Shown in pieces: positions 33,109 through 41,233 of a DNA stretch of 64,000 bases (positions are counted from its first letter, which is position 1; each line of letters opens with the position of its first letter). This DNA is from Natrinema sp046097095. Lineage in GTDB: Archaea; Halobacteriota; Halobacteria; Halobacteriales; Natrialbaceae. Position numbers and translations under genes: made by a program. The stretch covers positions 558,001 through 622,000 of the forward strand of contig NZ_CP175698.1 of NCBI RefSeq assembly GCF_046097095.1, written 5' to 3'. The notes under the pieces are model-generated. The model saw nothing but the letters and a program-made list of their open reading frames with translations. It made no database searches and was not told the origin of the DNA.

Positions 33109-34095
33109 ATGGAAGCCGTAGTCGAAGCGACGGACCTCGAGAAGACCTACGGTGAGACCGCTGCGCTTTCGGGGGCCTCGCTGTCGGTCGGGCGCGGCGA
33201 GGTCTTCGCGCTGATCGGTCCGAACGGGGCCGGCAAGACGACGCTCGTGCGCGCGTTGACGGGGACGACCGAGCCCGACGCCGGCCGCACGCGGATCCTC
33301 GGCGAATCGCCGACGGCGATCGATCGCGACCGGCTGGGCGTTCTCCCGCAGGAATTCTCGCCGCCGGGCCGGCTCAGCGCCCGCGAGTTGCTGGCCTACT
33401 ACGCGGGACTGTACGACAGCGCTCGCGATGCCGACGACGTCCTCGCGGACGTCGGCCTCGCCGACGCCAACGACACGTGGTACGAGGATCTCTCGGGCGG
33501 GCAACAGCGCCGGGCCTGCGTCGGCTCCGCGCTGGTCAACGACCCCGACCTGCTCTTTCTGGACGAGCCGACGACCGGTATCGATCCTGCCGGCCGGCGC
33601 ACCGTCTGGCGTCTGATCGAGGACCTCGCTGACGCCGGGACGACCGTCGTCTTAACGACCCACGACATGGCCGAAGCCGAGCGCCTCGCCGACCGCGTCG
33701 GCCTGCTCGCAGACGGGGAGATCGTCGCACAGGGCACGTCCGACGAACTCGTCCGCGAGCACGGCGGCTCGAGCCGCCTCACGATCGAGACGAGCGCCAC
33801 CCTCGAGGCCTTCGCCGATCTGCCGTATCCGGTCGAGCGCCCGGAGCGTGGCCGCGGTCGGAACCCTGAGAACGCCGTCGTCGTCCGGGAGATCGAACCC
33901 GCGGCGATCGGGACGGTGGTCGACTACCTAGAAGACCGCGAGCTTGCATACACCGAGCTCTCGTGGGCCGAACCCGACCTTGAGGACGTCTACCTCGAAC
34001 TGGCCGACACGACGGAGCGCGAGCGGACGGAGCAACTTGCGAGCAGGGCTGGCGGTGACGGTGACGAGCTCGCACGCGCGGGTGAGACGGCATGA
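33109..34095 (+). CDS. ABC transporter ATP-binding protein, 328 aa
   Basis: ATPase of a type-2 (DrrA/CcmA-like) exporter. Walker A GPNGAGKTT starts at residue 37, Q-loop LPQEFSPPG, signature LSGGQQRR, Walker B LLFLDEPTTG and the H-loop TTHDMAEAERL are all present. The C-terminal extension (about 230-328) is typical of DrrA-like proteins. The start at 33109 (MEAVVEATDLEKTYG) is where conservation begins, although the frame is open upstream. Its stop overlaps the permease start (ATGA), so the two make one exporter. Confidence 0.9.
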   Translation: MEAVVEATDLEKTYGETAALSGASLSVGRGEVFALIGPNGAGKTTLVRALTGTTEPDAGRTRILGESPTAIDRDRLGVLPQEFSPPGRLSARELLAYYAGLYDSARDADDVLADVGLADANDTWYEDLSGGQQRRACVGSALVNDPDLLFLDEPTTGIDPAGRRTVWRLIEDLADAGTTVVLTTHDMAEAERLADRVGLLADGEIVAQGTSDELVREHGGSSRLTIETSATLEAFADLPYPVERPERGRGRNPENAVVVREIEPAAIGTVVDYLEDRELAYTELSWAEPDLEDVYLELADTTERERTEQLASRAGGDGDELARAGETA

Positions 34096-34865
34096 GCCGA
34101 ATGGGCCGCGTGCGAGCGGAGACCAGCGCCGGCTGGCGGTCGTTCGTCCGCCGGCGGACGGCGGTCTTCTTCACGTTTTTCTTCCCGGTGATCCTGATCG
34201 TCATCTTCGGAGCGCTGGTCAGAACCGATCCGACGGGCGAGGGGCTGTTCACGGAGCCGCCGGCCTACTACGTGCCGGGCTACCTCGCCGTGGTCGTCCT
34301 CTTTACGCCGCTCTCGCGGATGGGCAGCGAAGTCGCGCGCCACCGCGAGGGGAGCCGCTTCGAGAAGCTCGCGACGACACCGCTCTCCCGCGCGGAGTGG
34401 CTGCTTGCTCAGACGGTCGTCAACGCCGTCATCATCGGTCTTGCGAGCCTGTTGATCCTTGGCCTGGTAATCGTCCTCACCGGCGCGGAAATCGGCTTTT
34501 CGGCGTTGCTGGTGCCGTACATCCTGCTCGGCGTCGTCTGCTTTTGTGGCGTCGGCGCGATGCTCGGCAGTTACACCGGCTCTCAGGACGGTGCGGTCGC
34601 CGCCAGCAACGCGATCGGGCTCCCGTTGTTGTTCCTCTCTGAGACGTTCGTCTCGCTGTCCCAGCTTCCCGGCTGGTTCGGCCCGCTGGTGAACTTCTCG
34701 CCGCTGACGTACTTCGCGCGCGGGGTGCGGGCCGCGACCTACTCGGGGGTCGAGACGGCCGCGGTCGCCGGACTCGAGCCCCAGTTCGCGAACCTGCTGA
34801 TTCTCGCCGCGGTGGCCGTCGTCGCGTTCGCGCTGGGCGCGCGGTCGATCCCGCGGACGGACTGA
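34092..34865 (+). CDS. ABC-2 type transporter permease, 257 aa
   Basis: Six predicted membrane helices (about 24-43, 56-75, 103-133, 136-157, 165-185 and 225-247). The pattern (RRRTAVFFTFFFPVILIVIFGAL, then SRMGSEVARHREGSRFEKLATTPLSRAEWL) is that of ABC-2 permeases. It partners with the ATPase encoded just upstream, with a four-base overlap. The likely cargo is a drug, lipid or polysaccharide; nothing nearby decides. Confidence 0.88.
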   Translation: MSRMGRVRAETSAGWRSFVRRRTAVFFTFFFPVILIVIFGALVRTDPTGEGLFTEPPAYYVPGYLAVVVLFTPLSRMGSEVARHREGSRFEKLATTPLSRAEWLLAQTVVNAVIIGLASLLILGLVIVLTGAEIGFSALLVPYILLGVVCFCGVGAMLGSYTGSQDGAVAASNAIGLPLLFLSETFVSLSQLPGWFGPLVNFSPLTYFARGVRAATYSGVETAAVAGLEPQFANLLILAAVAVVAFALGARSIPRTD

Positions 34866-34951
34866 CGCGGCTCCCCCCGTCGTGGGACCGTCGCGACTCG
34901 TTCTCGAGAACGAACGGATTTAGGCCCGGCACGCCAAGCCCCGCCAACAGC

Positions 34952-36388
34952 ATGCGCCCAGCCCACCCCACCGAGCAGGCCGTCGGCATGGAGTACTACG
35001 TCAGCGACGCCGACGGTGTCGGCGGCCGCCTTCGCGAGGACGACGAACACTTCCGGGTGCGCGAACTCGAGCGCTTCGAGACCGAACCGGTCGACGCGCC
35101 GACAGACGCCTACCCGCACCTCGTCTTCCGGGCGACCCTGCGCGGCTGGGACACCAACGACTTCGCCTCTCGGATCTCGGATGCGCTCGGAATTTCGCGG
35201 GAACGAGTCAACTGGGCCGGCACGAAGGACAAGTACGCCGTGACGACGCAGCTGTTTTCGGTTTACGGGGCTGCTCCCGAGGACCTGCCCGCGGTCGACG
35301 GGGCAGAACTCGAGGTGCTCGGGCGGGCGGGACGGAACCTCGAGTTCGGCGACCTCGCGGGCAACGCGTTCGAACTCGTTGTCAGCGACCCCGAGCGGCC
35401 AGAGACCGCCGCGTCGATCACCGACGAACTGGCCGCGTTCGGTGGGCTCGAGCGCGGCGACCGCGGTGCGTCAGATGCTGACGCGAACGGCAACGACGCA
35501 ACCTCGATCGGCGTCCCCAACTTCTTCGGCCAGCAGCGCTTCGGCAGTCGCCGGCCGGTCACTCACAAGGTTGGCCTCGCGATCGCCCGCGGCGACTGGG
35601 AGGGCGCGGTGATGGCCTACCTCGGGAATCCGACGGATGCGGAACCCGAGGGCACGCAGGAAGCCCGCGCCTTCGTCGATCGCGAACTCCGACGGAGGTC
35701 GGATACCTCGAGCGGGGAGCAACGCGACCCGCGAGAGGAGACACGAGACTGGCAGGAAGCCCTCGAGCGCATCCCAAACCGCCTGCGCTACGAGCGCTCG
35801 ATGATCCACGCCCTCGCCGAATACGACGGTGAGCCGGGGCCCGAGCAGTTCCGCGAGGCCCTCGAGCGCGTGCCCTCGAACCTCCAGCGGCTGTTCGTCC
35901 ACGCCGCGCAGTCCTACGCGTTTAATCTGATGCTCTCCGAACGACTCGAGCGCGGACTCCCGTTCGATCGCCCCGTCGCGGGCGACGTGGTCTGTTTTTC
36001 CGATACCGACGCGCCAGCGGGACTCGAGTTGCCCGACACCGATCGCCTCCAGCGGGTCGACGAGCGCCGGGTCGACTCGGTGACCCGCCACTGCGAGCGC
36101 GGCCGAGCGTTCGTCACTGCGCCGCTAGTCGGCACCGAGACGGAACTGGCCGACGGCGAGCAGGGCGAGATCGAGCGCGATGTACTGGCGGATCTCGGCC
36201 TCGAGCCCGCGGATTTCGACCTCCCTGGGGAGTTCCACTCGACCGGAACGCGGCGAGCGATGCTCGTCCGGACCGAACTCGCCCTCGAGACCGATCCGGT
36301 GACCCTCGAGTTCGCACTCCCGAAAGGGGCGTACGCGACGGTTGTCTTACGGGAGTATCTGAAGGTCGATCCGGTCGCCCTCGGCTAA
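34952..36388 (+). CDS. truD: tRNA pseudouridine(13) synthase TruD, 478 aa
   Basis: Converts U13 of tRNA (and related RNA sites) to pseudouridine. The signature GTKDK lies at 90-94 with catalytic D93, preceded by VNWAG. PNFFGQQRFGSRRPVTHKVG and FVHAAQSYAFNLMLSERL are TruD-specific, and the closing FALPKGAYATVVLREYLK is conserved. Archaeal TruD proteins carry an insertion, which accounts for the length. Cytoplasmic, apparently alone in its transcript. Confidence 0.93.
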   Translation: MRPAHPTEQAVGMEYYVSDADGVGGRLREDDEHFRVRELERFETEPVDAPTDAYPHLVFRATLRGWDTNDFASRISDALGISRERVNWAGTKDKYAVTTQLFSVYGAAPEDLPAVDGAELEVLGRAGRNLEFGDLAGNAFELVVSDPERPETAASITDELAAFGGLERGDRGASDADANGNDATSIGVPNFFGQQRFGSRRPVTHKVGLAIARGDWEGAVMAYLGNPTDAEPEGTQEARAFVDRELRRRSDTSSGEQRDPREETRDWQEALERIPNRLRYERSMIHALAEYDGEPGPEQFREALERVPSNLQRLFVHAAQSYAFNLMLSERLERGLPFDRPVAGDVVCFSDTDAPAGLELPDTDRLQRVDERRVDSVTRHCERGRAFVTAPLVGTETELADGEQGEIERDVLADLGLEPADFDLPGEFHSTGTRRAMLVRTELALETDPVTLEFALPKGAYATVVLREYLKVDPVALG

Positions 36389-36440
36389 CGTCGGTTTATC
36401 TCGTCACCGATCGGCCGATCTTCTCGAGATTTGCACAGAA

Positions 36441-36659
36441 TTATGATTCGCTTGGCTCGATAAGTTGGACGCTTATCGAAATGAAGTAGACGAACATGAA
36501 CAGGAAGAACCCAACAGTGAGCGGAAGCAGCCGCCAATCGATAACGGCGAGGCCCAGCATCGCTGCGACGGCGACCGCGCTCCCGTAGAACAACATGATG
36601 AATATCCCGATCGCGTAGTAAAACCGGATATCTGACTCGAAGTGGTCTCGAAGGGCCAT
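36441..36659 (-). CDS. Small two-helix membrane protein, 72 aa
   Basis: Two hydrophobic segments (about 14-40 and 43-64) with a short loop (DWRLLP) and a charged N-terminus. The gene is convergent with truD. I know no function. A similar frame on the other strand has no such hydrophobic pattern, so I take this strand as coding. Confidence 0.6.
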   Translation of the reverse strand: MALRDHFESDIRFYYAIGIFIMLFYGSAVAVAAMLGLAVIDWRLLPLTVGFFLFMFVYFISISVQLIEPSES

Positions 36660-36988
36660 GGGCCGGCTTGCATTGTAACCGAGAAAAAGGTATTGATGGG
36701 GTCAAACGGCCAAGGATAAGCCGTCCGTGCGTTTTCCAGCAGGCTGAGCAGCGAGTGGCTCGGGCCGCGTACGTCCACGTCTCGAGTTCGCGATACCGCG
36801 TCCTCGGGAACGACGGAGACGCCCGTTCGGAATTGCAAAGTGGGGTCGCGGATGCTACCGGCTACGGGCTCCCGGCACGCCGTCGGAGCGACCCCTGTCG
36901 TTCGTCGCGGACCCGATCTCCGTCGGAGTTCGTTCCGTCGGCGAACCGAACCCATAGGTAGGTCGGCCCCTAGACGAGGCGTACGGCA
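36660..36988. other. Intergenic region upstream of surE, about 330 bases
   Basis: Contains no supportable gene; short frames are present on both strands but lack family signals. It must hold the promoters of the divergent small membrane protein and surE genes. I see no clear TATA box for surE and no notable repeat. Confidence 0.45.
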
Positions 36989-37825
36989 ATGGAACTGGAT
37001 TCGGACCCTCACATTCTCCTGACGAACGACGACGGGATCGACGCGCCCGGCATTCGCGCGCTGTACGACGCACTCTCGGCGGTCGGCACAGTCACCGTCG
37101 TCGCGCCCGATCGAAATCAGAGTGCTGTCGGCCGGTCGCTGTCCTACGGCCGGACGAGCGAGGAGGGCGACGACCTCGAGATCGATCTGGAATCGGACGC
37201 GTTTACGTCGCCGGTCCCCCACACCGACCACGAACTCGGCTACGCCGTCAACGGCACCCCCTGTGATTGCGCCATCGTCGGCGTCAACGCCCTCGAGCCG
37301 GCCCCCGATGTCGTCGTCTCCGGGTGTAATTCCGGGGCGAACCTCGGGGCCTACGTCTTCTCCCGGTCGGGAACCGTCAGCGCGGCCATGGAGGCCGCGT
37401 TCCTCGAAACGCCCTCGATCGCGATTTCGATGGACACCCTCGGTTACGAGACGGACCTCGAGCCGGGGGACTTCGAACGGGCGGGAGAAGTCGCGGCTTC
37501 CCTCGTTGACGGTGCGCCCGGTACCGGCCTGTTCGATCGCGTAGACTACTTGAACGTCAACGTGCCGCGGCCGGACCGCGAGTCGAACGGCTTCGCTGTC
37601 ACGCGCCCGACGCGCGTCTACGAGATGGACGCGACCCACGAAAATGGCGGCTTCCAGTTGACCAACCGGCTCTGGCAGCAGATGGCCAACCGGGACATTC
37701 CTGACCCCGAGGACACCGATCGTCACGCCGTGCTCGAGGACGCGGTATCGATCTCCCCGCTCCGAGTCCCCTACGAGGTCGTCGACACCGAGACCGTCCG
37801 GACGATACTCGAGGACGCGCTGTAG
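36989..37825 (+). CDS. surE: 5'/3'-nucleotidase SurE, 278 aa
   Basis: Metal-dependent nucleoside 5'-monophosphate phosphatase. The N-terminal ILLTNDDGIDAPGI holds metal ligands D14 and D15; APDRNQSAVGRSLS and VVSGCNSGANLG are the other SurE motifs, and SGTVSAAMEAAFLETPSIA follows. The length of 278 fits the family. Cytoplasmic. Followed after 56 bases by the DUF2103 gene on the same strand, possibly cotranscribed. Confidence 0.92.
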   Translation: MELDSDPHILLTNDDGIDAPGIRALYDALSAVGTVTVVAPDRNQSAVGRSLSYGRTSEEGDDLEIDLESDAFTSPVPHTDHELGYAVNGTPCDCAIVGVNALEPAPDVVVSGCNSGANLGAYVFSRSGTVSAAMEAAFLETPSIAISMDTLGYETDLEPGDFERAGEVAASLVDGAPGTGLFDRVDYLNVNVPRPDRESNGFAVTRPTRVYEMDATHENGGFQLTNRLWQQMANRDIPDPEDTDRHAVLEDAVSISPLRVPYEVVDTETVRTILEDAL

Positions 37826-37881
37826 CGCGACCGCCGGCCGAAAAACACGCCAGTTTTACATCCGTCTCGTCAACGGTCGGT

Positions 37882-38661
37882 ATGGAGTGTCGTCACTGCG
37901 CGTCGCCTCTCGAGAAACCCGGCGACTTCTGTCTGGTCTGTCGGGAAACCAACACGGAGGCGATCGTCCTCGAGGCGGCGCGCGACAGGGCGACCATCAC
38001 GATGCTGGCGGGCGACGACGAGAGATCGGACGGCAACGAGCGGTCCGGTGACGCGGCGTCCGCGGCCGACGCCAAGGAGGAAATCCTCGGCGAAACGACG
38101 ATCACGACGACGCCGGAAGACGGTGAGAGCGAGGTCGTCGAACTGCGGAACTTCGCCGGGCTGATCGGCGACGAGATCCGGCGAAAGCGCCCCGAAGAGG
38201 TCTACGCCGGCGGGGAGCGCGCGGTGATCCGCGCCGTCCGCGAGGACATTCACCATCCCTTCTACCGCGTCGACGACGATGAGCCCGTTAAGGCAGTCCT
38301 CGAACGGCGCGGCAACCGCGCGCTCGACGTCGTCGAGACGCCGCCGGCCGAGAAGATCGGCGGCAGCCACACGACGCTCATCGGCGGTCGGACGGGGATG
38401 GAGGCGATCCACACCGTCGCCGACCATCCACACGTCAAAAAGGTGATTCCGGGCCCCATCGATGCCGGTGGCAAGGGATCACAGTCCGGGCTGCGAGCGA
38501 AAGTCACCCGTGCAGACGACGGCGGCAACGTCCGCATGCTCATCCGCGACGGCTCGAGCGTCCAGGAAAACCGCGTCGTGACGACCGCTCGCGACCGAGA
38601 GATGGGCGAGCGGATCCGCGCTGATCTCAACGACGTGTTGGCGGAGGCGGAGTTGCAGTAG
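37882..38661 (+). CDS. DUF2103 putative metal-binding protein, 259 aa
   Basis: N-terminal zinc ribbon (C3, C6, C17, C20) followed by a low-complexity acidic linker (about 43-72) and a conserved domain with GGSHTTLIGGRTGMEAIHTVADHPHVKKVIPGPI split by typical archaeal DUF2103 spacing, then KGSQSGLRAKVTR and VQENRVVTTARDREMGERI. COG4031-type proteins are predicted metal-binding; the role is unknown. Possibly cotranscribed with surE. Confidence 0.8.
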   Translation: MECRHCASPLEKPGDFCLVCRETNTEAIVLEAARDRATITMLAGDDERSDGNERSGDAASAADAKEEILGETTITTTPEDGESEVVELRNFAGLIGDEIRRKRPEEVYAGGERAVIRAVREDIHHPFYRVDDDEPVKAVLERRGNRALDVVETPPAEKIGGSHTTLIGGRTGMEAIHTVADHPHVKKVIPGPIDAGGKGSQSGLRAKVTRADDGGNVRMLIRDGSSVQENRVVTTARDREMGERIRADLNDVLAEAELQ

Positions 38662-38815
38662 CCCGTCCGGCCACTACGCGACACCGCTTCCAACCGATGT
38701 CGGTCTCGTCAGTGAGAGTCTTTTGTGTCGCCCAGTGTGGCAAGTCGATGGAGGTGACAGGTGCTGCTGGTTCTCCCAAGCTTAATGGGACGGCCGTAAT
38801 TAGATATAATTAGCC

Positions 38816-39019
38816 ATGCTCGAGCGACCGGACGCCGTCCTGACCCTGATCCCGTTGCTGGCGGTGAGCGGTCTCGCGGCCCGTGTGCTGATCGCGACCA
38901 CGGGCATCGCCACGGGACTGCTTGCGGCACCGCTCGCACCAGTCGGATACGCCGCCGCGCTCGTGCTCGTCTTCGTGGAACTGCTCGCGTGGCCGCTCGC
39001 CGAGCGGCTCGGCAGTTGA
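38816..39019 (+). CDS. Small membrane protein, 67 aa
   Basis: Two hydrophobic helices (about 7-29 and 37-58) linked by an Ala/Pro loop. A TATA-like AATTAGATATAATTAG lies immediately before the ATG, nearer than the usual 25 bases, so promoter or start may be slightly misplaced. No recognised family. It lies upstream of the ribosomal/RNA-polymerase cluster on the same strand but 94 bases before it. Confidence 0.55.
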   Translation: MLERPDAVLTLIPLLAVSGLAARVLIATTGIATGLLAAPLAPVGYAAALVLVFVELLAWPLAERLGS

Positions 39020-39113
39020 GGCGAGCGCGCCACCGCTTGCGATCGCCGATCCCAGACAGCTACCGATGTGACTCAACAGGTTTAAGAATCCGCTGGCGAT
39101 AGACAGCACTACT

Positions 39114-39377
39114 ATGGCCAAGAAAGGACAGGTCGGTAGCGCTGGCCGCTTCGGTGCCCGCTACGGCCGCGTCGCGCGACGCCGCGTCAGCGAGATCGAA
39201 GACGACATGGAAAACGCCGAAGTCGACGGCGACGACGTCACCCGCGTCGGCACCGGTATCTGGAAGAACGAGGAGACCGGTGAGGTCTTCACCGGCGGTG
39301 CGTACCGCCCCGAGACCCCCGCCGGCCGCACCGTCCAGCGCTCCATCCGCGCTGCCCTCGCAGAGGACGACGACTAA
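39114..39377 (+). CDS. rpl37ae: 50S ribosomal protein L37Ae (eL43), zinc-cysteine-free form, 87 aa
   Basis: The N-terminus SAGRFGARYGRVARRRVSEI and the C-terminus FTGGAYRPETPAGRTVQRSI are those of archaeal/eukaryotic L37Ae, an rRNA-binding protein of the large subunit. The four cysteines that normally form the central zinc finger (two CxxC pairs) are all absent; the positions are occupied by acidic or neutral residues (AEVDGDDV and KNEETGEV). Length is almost normal. A TATA-like GTTTAAGAATC about 30 bases upstream points to a leaderless transcript. First gene of the cluster with rpoP and pcc1. Confidence 0.92.
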   Translation: MAKKGQVGSAGRFGARYGRVARRRVSEIEDDMENAEVDGDDVTRVGTGIWKNEETGEVFTGGAYRPETPAGRTVQRSIRAALAEDDD

Positions 39378-39398
39378 CACACTCGCCTCAGGTTCAGT

Positions 39399-39533
39399 AT
39401 GAGTTACAAGTGCTCTCGCTGTAAACGCGACGTCCAGCTCGACGAGTACGGCGGCGTCCGCTGTCCCTACTGCGGCCACCGCGTGCTCCTGAAAGAACGC
39501 AGCCGCGACGTCAAGGAAGTCGACGTTCAGTAA
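39399..39533 (+). CDS. rpoP: DNA-directed RNA polymerase subunit P (Rpo12), 44 aa
   Basis: A 44-residue zinc-ribbon protein: C5, C8, C22 and C25 in YKCSRCKRDV and RCPYCGHRVLLKERSR. This is archaeal RpoP, the Rpb12 homologue that helps assemble the D/L/N/P subcomplex of RNA polymerase. It lies 21 bases after the L37Ae stop and ends three bases before the pcc1 start, the standard archaeal order. Confidence 0.95.
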   Translation: MSYKCSRCKRDVQLDEYGGVRCPYCGHRVLLKERSRDVKEVDVQ

Positions 39534-39536
39534 CGC

Positions 39537-39803
39537 GTGTCTTCTCACGACGCGACCCTCGAGTTCGACTACGAGAGCGCGTCACGTGCCCGTCTCGTCG
39601 CCGAAAGCGTCGCCCGCGAGATCGGCGAAATCGACGACGAGCGATCGCAGACGACTATCGCGCGCGACGAGACGACACTCGTCCTCGAGATCGATGCCGC
39701 CGACGCCGTCGCCTTGCGAGCGGCGCTGAACACCTGGTTCTCGCTCGTCGACGTCGCCGAACGGACCGCCGATGCAGGGGAGCGAATTCTCGAGTCCCAG
39801 TGA
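39537..39803 (+). CDS. pcc1: KEOPS complex subunit Pcc1, 88 aa
   Basis: Small alpha-beta protein matching Pcc1, the dimerisation subunit of the KEOPS complex that makes N6-threonylcarbamoyladenosine in tRNA. The pattern LEFDYESASRARLVAESVAREI and VLEIDAADAVALRAALNTWFSLV is typical. Start is a GTG three bases after the rpoP stop. Other KEOPS subunits are not in this window. Confidence 0.9.
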   Translation: MSSHDATLEFDYESASRARLVAESVAREIGEIDDERSQTTIARDETTLVLEIDAADAVALRAALNTWFSLVDVAERTADAGERILESQ

Positions 39804-39929
39804 GTCTTGAGGCCCAGTGAGGGACCACCGCGCTCGAGTCCAAACGGCGGGACGGACTGGCGTCCGAACTGGACAGTGATCCGGAAGACAAAGCTGGTCT
39901 TTATCAGTCCGGAGGGCGACGGTCGAGAC

Positions 39930-40328
39930 ATGCAAGGAAATCTGCCGCCGGAAGCACAGGAGAAAATCGAGCAGTTACAGGACCTCCAGGAGACGGCACA
40001 GGAAGTCGCCGTCCAGAAACAGGAAGCGGAATCGAGCCTGAACGAGGCCGAGAGCGCCCTCGAAGAGCTCGAGAACATCGACGAGGAGACGACGATGTAT
40101 CGCAACGTCGGCGAACTCCTCGTCGAGACCGGGTACGACCAGGCCGAGGAGGACCTCGAAGAGAAGGTCGACACGCTCGAGATCCGCCTCGAGACCCTCG
40201 AAAAGCAAGAAGAGCGCGTCCAGGACCAGTTCGAGGGACTGCAGGAGGAACTCGAAGACCTACTCGGCGGTGGCGGCGGCATGGGCGGTCCGGCCGGCCC
40301 CGGCGGCCCGGGCGCTGGCGGCGCGTAA
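39930..40328 (+). CDS. pfdB: Prefoldin beta subunit, 132 aa
   Basis: Molecular chaperone that captures unfolded protein and hands it to the thermosome. A long N-terminal coiled coil (about 7-48), the central beta hairpin TMYRNVGELLVETG and a second coiled coil (about 73-115) are typical, with a Gly/Pro-rich tail (about 113-132). The start is set at 39930 (MQGNLPPEAQEKIEQL). It is followed without a gap by the DUF3194 gene. Confidence 0.93.
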   Translation: MQGNLPPEAQEKIEQLQDLQETAQEVAVQKQEAESSLNEAESALEELENIDEETTMYRNVGELLVETGYDQAEEDLEEKVDTLEIRLETLEKQEERVQDQFEGLQEELEDLLGGGGGMGGPAGPGGPGAGGA

Positions 40329-40577
40329 ATGCCGAGCGACGAGCCGTCTGACGAGACCGTCGTTCAGACGGCCTCCGACGCCGCGGAGGGGCTGATCTTT
40401 TCGCGGTACAAACAGTCGGACGTGCGCGACTGCGATGTCACCGTCACGTTCGAGGACGGCGTCCTCGAGGTCGACGTCTACCTCAATGCACCCGAGGACG
40501 AGGCCGACCCCGAGCAAGTCGCCGACGATGCCGCGCTCGCGGCTCGAGAGGCGGTCGACGAGTTGTTCGGCGATTAA
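40329..40577 (+). CDS. DUF3194 protein, 82 aa
   Basis: Small acidic alpha-beta protein. Its ATG directly follows the prefoldin beta stop (TAAATG), showing cotranslation. The gene next to prefoldin beta is conserved in archaea and usually encodes a DUF3194 (COG2892) protein of unknown function. Recognisable parts are IFSRYKQSDVRDCDVTVTFE and VLEVDVYLNAPE. Confidence 0.85.
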   Translation: MPSDEPSDETVVQTASDAAEGLIFSRYKQSDVRDCDVTVTFEDGVLEVDVYLNAPEDEADPEQVADDAALAAREAVDELFGD

Positions 40578-40662
40578 GCGGTCCTCGAACTCAACTTCCC
40601 TTCTCGATCGTTCGATGGCCGGCGAGCGACAGGACCGAGCCGTCATCGATCAGTGAGCGGCC

Positions 40663-41100
40663 TTACATGCGGCCACTTCCGACGAGCGCGAGCGCGATGC
40701 TTCCGGTAATCACCGATACGGTCAGGACGACCGTCGGGACCGGAACGACGCCTTCGCCGACGGCCCCGATTACGACGAGCACGCCCGCGACGACCGCGGG
40801 GAGCGGCCGCGTGGCCAGTTGCTGTCCGAATGCCCGGAGCGACCAGTATCCCATTTCGACCGTCGATGCGACGGGAGCACCGAGCGGCCGATTTCCGTCT
40901 GGGTTTTCGGCCGGCGCGAACGCCTCAAGTTCGTTCTCGGCGACCCTCACGACCTCGCCGGTGGTGATTCGCCGGCCGTCGGCGTCTCCGACTCGAAGCA
41001 GCGTCGCGGTCCCGTTGCTCGTCCCGACGACGCGATAGATCCCGTCCGGATAGCCGCCGTCGGTGGGTCGGACGTGATCGCGAATAGTCACCGGGGTCAT
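40663..41100 (-). CDS. Conserved haloarchaeal protein with C-terminal membrane helices, 145 aa
   Basis: The soluble N-terminal part (MTPVTIRDHVRPTDGGYPDG, then YRVVGTSNGTATLLRVGDADG) looks like a small beta barrel; two hydrophobic segments close to the C-terminus (about 98-115 and 118-138) anchor it. A minus-strand TATA-like ATTATATTG lies about 30 bases before the start at 41100. Function unknown. Confidence 0.65.
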   Translation of the reverse strand: MTPVTIRDHVRPTDGGYPDGIYRVVGTSNGTATLLRVGDADGRRITTGEVVRVAENELEAFAPAENPDGNRPLGAPVASTVEMGYWSLRAFGQQLATRPLPAVVAGVLVVIGAVGEGVVPVPTVVLTVSVITGSIALALVGSGRM

Positions 41101-41233
41101 GGCGGCACATGACACTGAAACAATATAATGGTGCAGGCTCGAGGTCGCGGTCTCGAACTCCACTGAAGAGACCGGCTCCGATCGGAAGCTGCACGAGCCG
41201 GCGTTGGCGATGGTCCGAAGTAACCGGCCGGCG

